DNA from: Gammaproteobacteria bacterium
GTDB taxonomy: Bacteria > Pseudomonadota > Gammaproteobacteria > Pseudomonadales > Pseudohongiellaceae
DNA length: 64,000 nucleotides
Assembly: GCA_030654835.1 (NCBI GenBank)
Contig: JAURWS010000012.1
Location: 124,001 to 188,000 of the forward strand
Direction: 5' to 3'
Made by a program: the position numbers and the translations under genes. The first letter of the stretch is position 1. Every line of letters begins with the position of its first letter. Shown in pieces: positions 28,219-37,694 of this stretch. The notes below the pieces were generated by a model. It searched no databases. It saw only the letters and a program-made list of their open reading frames with translations, and was not told the origin of the DNA.

Positions 28219-28249
28219 CACCGCAATGCCGCCAGGCAGCATTGCGGTG
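28219..28249 (+). terminator. Hairpin just outside attR, probable former tRNA-Lys terminator
   Basis: CACCGCAATGC pairs perfectly with GCATTGCGGTG (11 bp) around a 9-nt loop, followed by ATTGTCT, a weak T-tract. In the element-free chromosome this would begin about 11 bp after the tRNA CCA end, the expected place for its terminator. Confidence 0.6.
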
Positions 28250-28433
28250 ATTGTCTGAAGTGCGGTAGATCCGCCTCCTCTGTAAGTAAAAGTTCTGTTT
28301 CTGCTCGATGGTTCTGACCTGACGCAATATTGCTGCAGACCGTACAGGCACCTTCACTGTTATCGCTTTATTTCCCCCGAGTATATTGGGAGAATCTCCC
28401 CTTGAAAGTGCCACGATGCTTTGAGGGAATCCC

Positions 28434-29348
28434 ATGACAACACGCGCAGTCAATACCGTCATAATGACGTTGGTTGCAGCGCTTTTGATTAGTTGCAGCC
28501 GAGAGCCGGAAGGCTCCGGGCCTCAGTTTGGAGGCGCGCCGTCTCTCCCGAGTCAAGGCGTTTACCATTTTGCGGTTCACCCACTGCATAACCCTGCAAA
28601 ACTGATAGAAGCTTATCAACCCCTCGTTGACTATCTGAATGCCCATCTTCAAGAGGGCCACCTGGAACTGGAGGCTTCACGGGATTATGCGCGTTTTGAG
28701 GAAAAATATGCCAGGCGTGATCCCGAGTTTCTCCTGCCCAACCCCTTGCAGTCACTTCAGGCGATGGAAGTTGGTTATCGTGTGATTGCTATGGCCGGCG
28801 AGCCCGCCGACTTTACCGGGATTTTTGTGGTGAGGAGGGACAGCGGATTGACGGTGCCGACCGATCTGAAAGGCAAGGCCGTCAGCTACCCTTCGGCCAC
28901 TGCCCTCGCGGCCTGCATCATGCCGCAATACTTTCTGCACACCCACGGTGTTGACGTCAATGAGGACATCGACAATCAGTATGTGGGTTCTCAGGAATCC
29001 TCCATCATGAATGCGTATCTGGGATTGACGGCAGTAGGCGCAACCTGGCCGACCCCGTGGCGGGCCTTTCAAAAGGAGCATCCCGAAGAGGCTGCACAGC
29101 TTATGGTCATATGGGAGACCGAGCCCCTGATTAACAACTCGGTGATGGTACGCAACGATGTCCCACCAGAGGTGGCAGACAAGGTAGCTGAGCTGTTGCT
29201 TGAGCTTGATGAAACGGAGGAAGGCATATCCATTCTTGGCAGAATGGAGACCGCACGCTTTCTTCCGGCGACCGATATGGACTATGACGTAGTCAGGGAC
29301 TATGTCGCTCGATTTGAAGCCGAAGTACGGCGAGTGGGCGGTCCCTGA
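28434..29348 (+). CDS. PhnD-like phosphate/phosphonate-type substrate-binding lipoprotein
   Basis: 304 residues. A lipoprotein signal ends at Cys21 (ALLISC). The mature part is a periplasmic-binding fold of the PhnD/SsuA type (PLVDYLNAHLQ, FTGIFVVRRDSG, LKGKAVSYPSATALAACIMPQ, GSQESSIMNAYLGLTAVGATW). No phnC or phnE transporter genes are near. Its stop overlaps the start of a transmembrane PAS-GGDEF-EAL receptor by one base (TGATG), so it more likely presents a ligand to that receptor than feeds an uptake system. GAGGGA precedes the ATG. The ligand is unknown. Confidence 0.85.
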   Translation: MTTRAVNTVIMTLVAALLISCSREPEGSGPQFGGAPSLPSQGVYHFAVHPLHNPAKLIEAYQPLVDYLNAHLQEGHLELEASRDYARFEEKYARRDPEFLLPNPLQSLQAMEVGYRVIAMAGEPADFTGIFVVRRDSGLTVPTDLKGKAVSYPSATALAACIMPQYFLHTHGVDVNEDIDNQYVGSQESSIMNAYLGLTAVGATWPTPWRAFQKEHPEEAAQLMVIWETEPLINNSVMVRNDVPPEVADKVAELLLELDETEEGISILGRMETARFLPATDMDYDVVRDYVARFEAEVRRVGGP

Positions 29349-32300
29349 TGATGAGGTCATTGCTGCGCTTTCTATTTGGCACTCTGCGTGGTCGACTGAT
29401 TGTCGGTGTCGTGCTGGTGCATGCGGTCATGATGACGCTGTTTGTCATCGATCTTACGCTGAGGCAGCGCAGCACTTTGTTGGAGAGGCAGGCAGAGGAG
29501 GCGATTGCCATATCCGCAACGTTGGCTACCTCAGGCGCTGGATGGCTTGCCGCGAATGATATTTCCGGGCTGCAAGAGTTGGTTGACATCCAGCGCCAGC
29601 ATCCTGAGGTGCTCTTCGCCATTGTGGTAGACGAGAATGGACTGGTACTGGCAGATAGCGATCGCTCCAGAGTGGGGAGCTATATGCTGGATATGCCAAA
29701 GGAGATTCGTCTCTCCGTCGTGTCACGCACGCCCGCGCTGGTAGATGTGGCGGCGCCAGCGATTATTGGTGGACTGCATGTCGGTTGGGCAAGAGTCGGT
29801 GTTGGTCAGGATCTGGCTGCCAGACGGCTGGCAGAGATAACCAAGGACGGCATTATCTACACTCTGGTGGCGATTCTGCTCGGGGCAATTGTGGCCGGGT
29901 TGATGGGGCGCGTGCTGACGCGCAGACTCTATTCCGTACAGCAGACCATGGATGCCGTGCGCGCTGGCGATCGGTTGGCTCGTTCTACACTTGGTGGCGA
30001 GGATGAAGCAGCGACATTCGCTGGTGAGTTCAATGCCATGCTGGATGCGATTGCCCAGCGTAATGCCCAGTTGCGATCAAGCGAAGAGCGCTACCGAACT
30101 CTGATTTACAAGGTTCAGACCGCGATTGTGCTGCACGACGGTCAGGCGGTGATCGTGGATGCAAATCCTCTCGCGCTGCAAATTCTCGGGGCGCCACTGG
30201 AACAGCTCACTGGTCACTCACTGATGGATCAAGGGCGAATTCTCCTGCAGGCGGACGGCTCCCCTTTGCTGGCTGCAGACGACCCGGTCAGCCGAGTGCT
30301 CTCCACAGGTCTGCCGCTGCATAACCAGACACTGGGGCTGCAGCGTCCTGGACAGGAATCGATCATCTGGGTGTTGCTCAGTGCCGAACCCGAAATGGAT
30401 GAGCAGGGCGGTATTGCCCGGGTGATTGTCTCATTTGTGGACATCACGGAAGGCAGACTGCTGGAGCAGGAAAAAGAGCAGTACCTGCGGTTCTTTACAC
30501 TTGCCACCGAGGTCATGTGCATCGCTGTGCCGAACGGCCAATTCAAGCGTGTCAACCCGATGTTTACCCGGTTGATGGGGTATTCCGAGAGCGAGTTGCT
30601 CGGTAGGCCGCTCCTTGATTTTGTGCATCCGGATGATCGTCAGAGAACGCTGGACGAGATCGCAGAGATTCCTAGGCGCGCCGCGCTCAGCTTCGAGAAT
30701 CGCTATATCTGCAAGGATGGATCTGCTTTGTTGCTGTCGTGGAATGCCTTCTATGATGAGGCTGACGGCGTGATATATGCGTCTGCACGAGACATCACAG
30801 AGATGCGGCGCGCAGAAGTGGCACTTCGCGAAAAAGAGGAGATGCTGCAGAAGATGATGGAAGCGGCTCGCGATGCCGTTCTGATGATGGACCATGATGG
30901 CCATATCTCGCTCTGGAATCATGCCGCGCAACAGATGTTTGGATATTCCAGCGCAGAGGCACTGGGGAAAGATCTGCATCAACTAATCGCTCCAGCGTGC
31001 TTTCATAAGGAATTCAAGAAGGCTTTTCAGCAATTTCAGAAAACAGGCGAGGGCGCGGCAGTGGGCAAGACGGTGGAGCTCGCTGCCGTGCACAAGAATG
31101 GTGATGAATTCCCGGTGGAACTCAGCCTGTCTGCGGTGAAGATCAAGGAGCAGTGGCATGCGATAGGCATTGCGCGGGATGTCACCGAGCGCCAGCACAC
31201 GCAGAGTGAGTTGCAACGCAGTGAGAATCGCCTCAAGGAGGCGCAGCGTCTCTCGTTGTTGGGTAACTGGGAACTCGATTTGCGCAAGAATGAACTGGTC
31301 TGGTCTGATGAGATCTATCTAATCTTCGAGATAGATCCGATTGAGTTTCTGGGCTCTTATGAACAATTTCTCCTGGCCATTCACCCTGAGGATCGTGACA
31401 TGGTGAACAAGACTTATCAGGAGTCAGTCAGTAACAAGCAGTCTTATCAGATTGCCCACCGCATATTGCTGCGCGATGACCGAATCAAATATGTTCAGGA
31501 GCGGGGAGAGACCTTCTACGACGAAAGTGGCAAGGCGTTGCGCTCGATTGGCACGGTGCAGGACATAACTGCCAGCAAACTGAGCGAACTGGCGCTGCAG
31601 CGGGCAAACCGCAATCTGCGCCTGCTTAGTGACTGCAACATGGCACTTGTGCACGCCGACGATGAGCAAAAATTGCTGCATGAAATTTGCCGACTGTGCG
31701 TGGAGAGAGGTGGCTATCTGATGGCCTGGGTGGGCTTCGCCTTGCAGGATGAGGCAAGGACGGTGAGCCCGGTCGCCACCTCCGGCCAGGAGCAAGGCTA
31801 TCTCGATGACATCAAGATATCCTGGGCGGAGAATGAATTTGGCAACGGGCCCACTGGCACGGCGATTCGTACGGGCCGACCGAACATCAATCAGAATGTC
31901 CTGAATAACCCCAGAATGAAGCCATGGCGAGCAGCGGCGCTGCAGCGCGGATACCAATCCAGTGTTTCATTGCCTCTAATTGGCGATACGCGCGTGCTGG
32001 GGGCCCTCACGCTTTATGCGCGAGAGGCCGACGTCTTCGACCCGCAAGAGGTGAAGCTGCTGGCGGAATTGGCTAGCGATCTCGCCTACGGAATCGTGAC
32101 TCTACGGTCGCGCGTGGAGCATGCCGCAGCCAAGGAGAAGCTGCAGTTCCTGGCGCATTTTGATGAATTGACGCATCTGCCGAATCGGCTCTTGCTGCAT
32201 GATCGCTTCGAGCAAGCTGCATTGACTGCCAGGAGTGAGGACAGGATTCTGGCATTGCTCTACCTCGATCTTGATCGCTTCAAGCAGATCAATGACAGTC

Positions 32301-33448
32301 TGGGATACGCGATAGGTGATGAGATCATCGTGTTGGTGGTGGAGCGGTTGCTGGCAAGCATGCCAGCCGCTGCCACGATCAGTCGCCTTACCGGGGATGA
32401 GTTTGTTGTCCTGTTGACCGGCAACCTCGATGTGCCTGTGGTTGCGGGGTTTGCGAACACGATCCGTGATGCATTGCTGGAGCCGGTGAAGGTCAACGAG
32501 CATACCCTGAATGTGTCGTGCTCGATCGGAATCGGGCTTTATCCCAGCGACGGAGATGAGTTTGATACGCTTCTCAAACACGCCCATGCCGCATTGGACT
32601 GCGCCAAAGAGGCGGGGCGGAATACCTACCGTTTCTTCTCTCGGGAGATGAATACCGGGCTTGCTGACCAGATTCGACTCTCCGGCGGGCTGACCGATGC
32701 CCTGCGCAAGCAGCAATTTGTGCTTCATTATCAACCGCAGATCGATATCCATAGCCGCCGCATCATTGGCGCAGAAGCGCTGATTCGCTGGCAGCATCCG
32801 GAGGACGGATTGCTCGCGCCGGATCGATTCATTGGTCTCGCTGAGCGAAGTGGCCATATTGTGCAAATTGGAGAGTGGGTCCTCAATGAAGCCTGTGCAC
32901 AGGCCAAGCGCTGGCTCGATCAACAGAAGTCGGCACCTGTCGTGGCGGTCAATCTCTCCGCCGTGCAGTTCAAGGGTGGCAATGTGCTGGAAATGGTGGC
33001 AGCTGCTCTAACCGCATCCGGACTGCCTTCCCGCTATCTGGAGTTGGAATTGACTGAATCCATTCTCGTGCAGGACGTGCAGGGGACCATGAAGACCTTG
33101 CACGACTTGAAGCTCATGGGGGTAAAGCTTGCCATCGATGACTTTGGGACTGGATACTCCAGCCTCTCCTACTTGAAGCAACTGGCCGTCGACAAGATCA
33201 AGATCGATCAATCCTTCGTCCGGGATATGCTGACCGACTCGGACAGCGCCTCGATCGTGACGGCCATTATTCAACTCGGCCACAATCTTCAGCTGACGGT
33301 GATTGCAGAAGGGGTTGAGACCTCAGCGCAACTGGGGTTGCTTGAAGCGGCACAATGCGATGAGGCGCAGGGCTTTCTGTTCAGTCGTCCTGTGGTGGCA
33401 GATCAGCTCACAGAATTGCTCAAAAAGGATGGCGAGGAGCTGCATTAG
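29348..33448 (+). CDS. Membrane PAS/GAF-GGDEF-EAL sensor protein (c-di-GMP turnover)
   Basis: 1366 residues. TM1 at about 16-37, a periplasmic loop of about 130 residues, TM2 at about 168-190 and a HAMP-like linker are followed by four PAS units (about 248-375, 376-495, 496-623 and 624-750), a GAF domain (about 770-915), GGDEF (about 935-1090) and EAL (about 1105-1355). The cyclase signature reads TGDEF (Thr1015) instead of GGDEF, whereas the EAL domain keeps EALIRW (Glu1143), ELTES, DDFGTGYSS and the terminal EGVE. Net phosphodiesterase activity is inferred. It is coupled to the upstream PhnD-like lipoprotein. Confidence 0.93.
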   Translation: MMRSLLRFLFGTLRGRLIVGVVLVHAVMMTLFVIDLTLRQRSTLLERQAEEAIAISATLATSGAGWLAANDISGLQELVDIQRQHPEVLFAIVVDENGLVLADSDRSRVGSYMLDMPKEIRLSVVSRTPALVDVAAPAIIGGLHVGWARVGVGQDLAARRLAEITKDGIIYTLVAILLGAIVAGLMGRVLTRRLYSVQQTMDAVRAGDRLARSTLGGEDEAATFAGEFNAMLDAIAQRNAQLRSSEERYRTLIYKVQTAIVLHDGQAVIVDANPLALQILGAPLEQLTGHSLMDQGRILLQADGSPLLAADDPVSRVLSTGLPLHNQTLGLQRPGQESIIWVLLSAEPEMDEQGGIARVIVSFVDITEGRLLEQEKEQYLRFFTLATEVMCIAVPNGQFKRVNPMFTRLMGYSESELLGRPLLDFVHPDDRQRTLDEIAEIPRRAALSFENRYICKDGSALLLSWNAFYDEADGVIYASARDITEMRRAEVALREKEEMLQKMMEAARDAVLMMDHDGHISLWNHAAQQMFGYSSAEALGKDLHQLIAPACFHKEFKKAFQQFQKTGEGAAVGKTVELAAVHKNGDEFPVELSLSAVKIKEQWHAIGIARDVTERQHTQSELQRSENRLKEAQRLSLLGNWELDLRKNELVWSDEIYLIFEIDPIEFLGSYEQFLLAIHPEDRDMVNKTYQESVSNKQSYQIAHRILLRDDRIKYVQERGETFYDESGKALRSIGTVQDITASKLSELALQRANRNLRLLSDCNMALVHADDEQKLLHEICRLCVERGGYLMAWVGFALQDEARTVSPVATSGQEQGYLDDIKISWAENEFGNGPTGTAIRTGRPNINQNVLNNPRMKPWRAAALQRGYQSSVSLPLIGDTRVLGALTLYAREADVFDPQEVKLLAELASDLAYGIVTLRSRVEHAAAKEKLQFLAHFDELTHLPNRLLLHDRFEQAALTARSEDRILALLYLDLDRFKQINDSLGYAIGDEIIVLVVERLLASMPAAATISRLTGDEFVVLLTGNLDVPVVAGFANTIRDALLEPVKVNEHTLNVSCSIGIGLYPSDGDEFDTLLKHAHAALDCAKEAGRNTYRFFSREMNTGLADQIRLSGGLTDALRKQQFVLHYQPQIDIHSRRIIGAEALIRWQHPEDGLLAPDRFIGLAERSGHIVQIGEWVLNEACAQAKRWLDQQKSAPVVAVNLSAVQFKGGNVLEMVAAALTASGLPSRYLELELTESILVQDVQGTMKTLHDLKLMGVKLAIDDFGTGYSSLSYLKQLAVDKIKIDQSFVRDMLTDSDSASIVTAIIQLGHNLQLTVIAEGVETSAQLGLLEAAQCDEAQGFLFSRPVVADQLTELLKKDGEELH

Positions 33449-33490
33449 GGTGCCGTTTGTGGCAGTCTTTATGTATTTGAAGCAGCGGCC

Positions 33491-34606
33491 ATGACAAGTA
33501 CAATCTGTTCCACCAGTAACCTTCTGAAACCCGACTCCACGCGCTCAGGCTTGGCGGCAGACACCGCTCTTGTCCAACAGCATCTGTCCGGCGTGTCCCT
33601 TCCGCAGTCCCTGAGCGCCGAGCAGATCGCTGACTACAAGGCGCGGATCAAAGTTCTCCTCAAAGAAAAGGATGCGGTGCTCGTCGCCCACTATTACACG
33701 GATGCATTGCTGCAGGAGTTGGCGGAAGAGACTGGCGGTGTGGTGTCCGATTCACTGGAAATGGCCCGTTTCGGCCGCGATGCCAAGGCGTCGACGCTGG
33801 TGGTTGCCGGGGTGCGCTTCATGGGTGAGACGGCATGCATTCTCAGTCCTGACAAAACGGTCCTGATGCCTACGCTGGAGGCGACCTGTTCGCTGGATCT
33901 GGCGTGTCCTGCGGACGAATTCTCTGCGTTCTGCGATGCCCATCCCGATCGTACAGTCGTCGTCTATGCCAATACTTCTGCGGCGGTCAAAGCGCGCGCT
34001 GACTGGGTAGTGACGTCGAGCATTGCCGTCGATGTCGTCGAGCATCTGCATGCCGAGGGCAAGAAAATCATCTGGGCTCCCGACAAGCACCTGGGGGATT
34101 ACATTCAGAAACTCAGTGGTGCCGACATGCTGCTGTGGAACGGCGCCTGCATCGTGCACGAGGAGTTCAAATCCAAAGGTTTGCTGGACATGAGGGCGTT
34201 GTATCCGGAGGCAGCGATACTGGCGCATCCGGAGTCACCGGATGCCGTATTGGCCATCGCGGACGTGATTGGCTCCACTACGCAGATCATCAACGCGGCC
34301 ATCAACATGAAGAATCAAACATTCATCGTTGCGACCGACAAGGGGATATTCTACAAGCTGCAGCAGCTGGCGCCGGAAAAAACCTTCATCATCGCGCCGA
34401 CGGCGGGCAACGATGCCACCTGCCGAAGTTGTGCGCATTGTCCGTGGATGGCGATGAATTCTCTGGATCGCCTCTACACCACTCTGCTCAATGGTCATAA
34501 CCGCATCACGGTGGAGAGGTCGCTGGCCCAAAAGGCCATGATTCCGCTGCAGCGGATGCTGGACTTTTCCAATCGCAACAAGTTGAAGGTGGCCGGCAAG
34601 GCCTGA
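33491..34606 (+). CDS. nadA: Quinolinate synthase NadA
   Basis: Condenses iminoaspartate with dihydroxyacetone phosphate to quinolinate for NAD synthesis, using a [4Fe-4S] cluster. Seen: [21 protein letters not shown] at about residues 63-83, GVRFMGETA, the cluster cysteines in [11 protein letters not shown] and [10 protein letters not shown], and the long N-terminal lead typical of the roughly 350-370-residue class. Length is 371. It is monocistronic by position. The nadA-bepA-tusA-perM-dapA-bamC order agrees with Pseudomonas. Confidence 0.96.
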   Translation: MTSTICSTSNLLKPDSTRSGLAADTALVQQHLSGVSLPQSLSAEQIADYKARIKVLLKEKDAVLVAHYYTDALLQELAEETGGVVSDSLEMARFGRDAKASTLVVAGVRFMGETACILSPDKTVLMPTLEATCSLDLACPADEFSAFCDAHPDRTVVVYANTSAAVKARADWVVTSSIAVDVVEHLHAEGKKIIWAPDKHLGDYIQKLSGADMLLWNGACIVHEEFKSKGLLDMRALYPEAAILAHPESPDAVLAIADVIGSTTQIINAAINMKNQTFIVATDKGIFYKLQQLAPEKTFIIAPTAGNDATCRSCAHCPWMAMNSLDRLYTTLLNGHNRITVERSLAQKAMIPLQRMLDFSNRNKLKVAGKA

Positions 34607-34629
34607 CAGATACAGGAGAATGCTTGGGA

Positions 34630-36099
34630 CTACATGTCCCGGGCGCCGCGCCCTAGCTCTTCGACTTCCTGCGATCGCTGTCGCAGTCTGGCAATCAGTG
34701 GCGCGTTGTTGGGTTTTTCCGATTCGATGCGCAGTGCGTAGGTGAGTTGCTCCGACGCGCTGCGGAAGTCTCCCACCAGAATGAAGTATTCCGCACGGGC
34801 CTGATGGACCTTGCTGACATCTCCCACCAGTCCCTGCGTTTCCGCTATCAGATACCAGAGATCGTGATCCTCCGGGCGGATGGTGGCGTGATGTTCCAAC
34901 ACCTGCACCGCTTCCTCATGTTCTCTTGCTGCGATCAGCGCATCGGCATACGCCATGGTCAGGGGATGGTTGTCCGGATTGATGGTCATGTGGCGCGCCA
35001 GGAAGTTCCTGGCCATGCCTGGCTCATTACCTTGTGTGTAGATCTCCGCCTTGGTCACGACGTAGGCGATGTGGTTGGGTTCGCTCTCCAGCAGCGGCGC
35101 CAGTGTCTCGTGGGCCTTGTTGAATTCCTTGTTTTCCATATAGGCCAACGTCAGGCCATAGCGCGCAGCACTACGCTCGATATCGGTCTTGCTGGTCTCC
35201 AGTGCGCTCTGGAACTGGGTAACGGAATTCGCTGGATTGGCCTCGTAATGGATCTGCACGCGCGCCCGCATCAGCTGGTACTCCAGCTTTGGATCGGCCG
35301 GTCGCGCAGGGTAGCGGGTTGCACGTCCGCGCGTATCTGCGACTCGCGATTCTGTCACAGGATGCGAGAGCAGGAACTCGGGAGGGCGGGTACCGAAGCG
35401 GTTCATTCCCATGAGGCGCTCAAACATGGCTGGCATCTCGTTCGGATCGTAACCGGCATCGTACAGAGTGCGGATTCCCAGGCGGTCGGCTTCGGCCTCG
35501 TTATTCCTCGAAAAGCGCAGCTGATTCTCTATCGAACGCCCCTGCGCGGCCATGATGGCGGCTTGCCCCGTATCGGGGCTTGAGGTGCCCATGATGACAA
35601 TGCTGGCCAGCAAGGTGGCTAACTCCGGGATGCGGCGTCGCTGTGCGTCTTCGACACTGCGTGCGAAGTGACGCTGGCTGACGTGTGCCAGCTCGTGGGC
35701 CATGACGGAGGCAAACTCCCCTTCGGTATGGGCGTTGAGAAACAGCCCGCCGTTTACGCCAATAATTCCACCTGGGGCAGCAAAAGCGTTCAGCTCCGGA
35801 CTGTCGATGATGATGAATGACAGCCGGTAATCTTCCAGCTCGCTGTGCAATGCCAGGTTGTGAGTAACATTGACGAGATAATCATTGAGAAGCGGGTCGG
35901 AGATGGTCTGGCTGCTGCGCCGTACGGTGCGCAGAAACTCCTTGCCCAGCATGTATTCGTCGTCGAGAGAGATCAGTCCGGAAATTCTGTCGCCCAGCGT
36001 TGGCAGCTGTACCTGGGCCAGCGCGATCTGGCTGCCAGGTGCAGAAAAAGACAGCAGAGTGAGTGCCGCAACGCCAGTGAGGCGGGTGTACTTATGCAT
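34630..36099 (-). CDS. bepA: M48 metallopeptidase with TPRs, BepA-like
   Basis: Periplasmic zinc protease/chaperone implicated in outer-membrane protein (LptD, BAM) quality control. A signal peptide ends about residue 28 (SQIALAQ). The zinc motif is MAHELAHVSQRH with the third ligand in NNEAEADRLG. The C-terminal half carries TPR-like helices (AARYGLTLAYMENKEFNKAH and others). From ATG 36099 the length is 489, close to E. coli BepA. The longer frame starting GTG 36177 adds an unlikely leader and was rejected. Divergent from tusA. Confidence 0.92.
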   Translation of the reverse strand: MHKYTRLTGVAALTLLSFSAPGSQIALAQVQLPTLGDRISGLISLDDEYMLGKEFLRTVRRSSQTISDPLLNDYLVNVTHNLALHSELEDYRLSFIIIDSPELNAFAAPGGIIGVNGGLFLNAHTEGEFASVMAHELAHVSQRHFARSVEDAQRRRIPELATLLASIVIMGTSSPDTGQAAIMAAQGRSIENQLRFSRNNEAEADRLGIRTLYDAGYDPNEMPAMFERLMGMNRFGTRPPEFLLSHPVTESRVADTRGRATRYPARPADPKLEYQLMRARVQIHYEANPANSVTQFQSALETSKTDIERSAARYGLTLAYMENKEFNKAHETLAPLLESEPNHIAYVVTKAEIYTQGNEPGMARNFLARHMTINPDNHPLTMAYADALIAAREHEEAVQVLEHHATIRPEDHDLWYLIAETQGLVGDVSKVHQARAEYFILVGDFRSASEQLTYALRIESEKPNNAPLIARLRQRSQEVEELGRGARDM

Positions 36100-36271
36100 A
36101 GAATTCCGTGCTTGAGCAGGAGGAAAGCGCCATGTTGACTGTAACCCTAAGACCGACATTCGTACAAATAATTCCACGGCTATTTATGGGGCGCGCGTTG
36201 GCCGAATTCAAGGAAGCAGCGACTTTCGGAGTTATTCCCGGCTTCCCTAGGCAATGACTCGCTTTGCTTGT

Positions 36272-36277
36272 TAAAAT
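36272..36277 (+). promoter_or_regulatory. -10 element directly before tusA
   Basis: TAAAAT followed by GCCCGC and then the tusA ATG at 36284. With a normal -10 to +1 distance transcription would begin at or very near the A of ATG, suggesting a leaderless mRNA. No ribosome-binding site is visible, and no good -35 was found. Confidence 0.5.
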
Positions 36278-36283
36278 GCCCGC

Positions 36284-36517
36284 ATGAAAATCGATGCAGA
36301 CTTGGAACTTGATGCAAGCGGATTGATGTGTCCGTTGCCTTTGCTCAAAGCGAAGCTGGCATTGAATTCACTCCAACCCCGGCAAATATTGAAAGTGCTT
36401 GCCACCGATCCCGGCTCCGAACGGGATTTTCACGTATTCGTGCAACAAAGCAGACACCAGATTCTGGCCTTCAGTAAAGAGGATGCCACTTACTGTTACT
36501 GGATCAGAAAGGGCTGA
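36284..36517 (+). CDS. tusA: Sulfur-carrier protein TusA
   Basis: 77-residue persulfide carrier that passes sulfur from IscS toward 2-thiolation of U34 in tRNA-Lys, tRNA-Glu and tRNA-Gln, and to other pathways. The signature LMCPLPLLKAKLAL holds the active cysteine at residue 16, preceded by DLELDASG. It sits 9 bp upstream of perM and is divergent from bepA. In this window tRNA-Lys(UUU) and MnmC belong to the same modification pathway. Confidence 0.94.
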   Translation: MKIDADLELDASGLMCPLPLLKAKLALNSLQPRQILKVLATDPGSERDFHVFVQQSRHQILAFSKEDATYCYWIRKG

Positions 36518-36526
36518 CAATCACAC

Positions 36527-37606
36527 ATGCGCAAACTCGTGCGAAGCTTCTTCGATCGGTATTTCCACGACGAAGAAGCCATCATATTTACCCTTCTACT
36601 GTTAGTCGGCCTGTTCGTGGTGGTGAGCATGGGGTCCATCCTCGCGCCATTGTTTGCAGCGGTAGTCACCGCTTATCTGCTACAGGGGCTGGTGAATTCG
36701 CTACTGCGCAAAAATGTACCCAATCCGGTTGCTGTCAGTTTGGTCTTTACCTTGTTTCTGAGTGCGTTCATGGCGGTCCTGCTGCTGCTGCTGCCGCAGG
36801 CGTGGAATCAATTTGGTCGCCTGATCAACGAGCTGCCACGCCTGATCTCCGAGGGGCAGGACCTTCTGCTGCACATGCCCGAAACGTACCCCGGGTTGAT
36901 TTCCCAGCAGCAGGTCGATGACCTGATCGCCACCCTGCGCGGCGAATTGGCGCTGTTGGGGCAGGTGGTGGTGTCTTATTCGATCGCGAATATTCCCCGC
37001 ATCTTCAATTGGCTGGTGTTTCTCGTGCTGGTACCAGTCCTGGTGTTCTTCATGCTCAAGGACAAGAAGCTGCTGGTGCATTGGGTGGGCAATCTGCTGC
37101 CGCACAATCGCCCCCTGATGGAGCAGGTCTGGCAGGAGATGGATGTGCAACTGGCCAATTATATTCGCGGCAAGGTGTTTCAAATAAGCGTTGTCGGCAT
37201 AGTGAGTTACATCACTTTCATGATCCTTGGGATGAACTACGCTCTGCTGCTTTCTGTGCTGATGGGCCTGTCGGTCATCGTGCCTTTCATTGGCGTTGCA
37301 GTGGTAGCGGTTCCCGTCGCGCTGGTAGCCTATGTGCAGTGGGGCATCGGCAATGAGTTCTACGCTGTCTTCATTGCCTACAGCGTCATTCATCTGCTGG
37401 ACTCCAACATCATGGTGCCGATCATTTTCTCGGAGACCGTGAATCTGCATCCGGTCGCCATCATCTGCGCGGTCCTGGTGTTTGGGGGCCTGTGGGGGTT
37501 GGCCGGCGTCTTCTTCGCCATTCCTTTGGCCACGCTGATCAAGGCGATCATCAATGCCTGGCCTGATACCACGCGCAAACCACTGCCTGACCTCCACCAC
37601 AAGTAA
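36527..37606 (+). CDS. perM: AI-2E/PerM family transporter
   Basis: 359-residue polytopic inner-membrane protein. A pair of N-terminal TM helices (about 20-65), a cytoplasmic-like segment with a Leu/Gln-rich helix, and a C-terminal cluster of TM helices (about 150-340) include the family pattern LSVIVPFIGVAVVAVPVALVA and HLLDSNIMVPIIFSETVNLHPVAII. Family members export varied small molecules, including AI-2 for TqsA; the substrate here is unknown. Co-directional with tusA. Confidence 0.9.
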   Translation: MRKLVRSFFDRYFHDEEAIIFTLLLLVGLFVVVSMGSILAPLFAAVVTAYLLQGLVNSLLRKNVPNPVAVSLVFTLFLSAFMAVLLLLLPQAWNQFGRLINELPRLISEGQDLLLHMPETYPGLISQQQVDDLIATLRGELALLGQVVVSYSIANIPRIFNWLVFLVLVPVLVFFMLKDKKLLVHWVGNLLPHNRPLMEQVWQEMDVQLANYIRGKVFQISVVGIVSYITFMILGMNYALLLSVLMGLSVIVPFIGVAVVAVPVALVAYVQWGIGNEFYAVFIAYSVIHLLDSNIMVPIIFSETVNLHPVAIICAVLVFGGLWGLAGVFFAIPLATLIKAIINAWPDTTRKPLPDLHHK

Positions 37607-37623
37607 TCCCGGGGCGGCGGATT

Positions 37624-37653
37624 TTGTGGTTGCGGGGGCGTCTGTGGTAAAGT
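37624..37653 (+). promoter_or_regulatory. Putative dapA promoter
   Basis: TTGTGG (37624-37629), 18 bp, TAAAGT (37648-37653), followed by a GC-rich CGCCGCG discriminator; the dapA ATG is 41 bp downstream. The hexamers are imperfect. Confidence 0.45.
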
Positions 37654-37694
37654 CGCCGCGCAGCTTTTTCAACTCTACGATTTGAGGTTTTGCA

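Noticed and set aside
28434-29348. Part of a phosphonate ABC transporter
   Set aside because: No ATPase or permease genes adjoin it; the gene is coupled to a c-di-GMP receptor.
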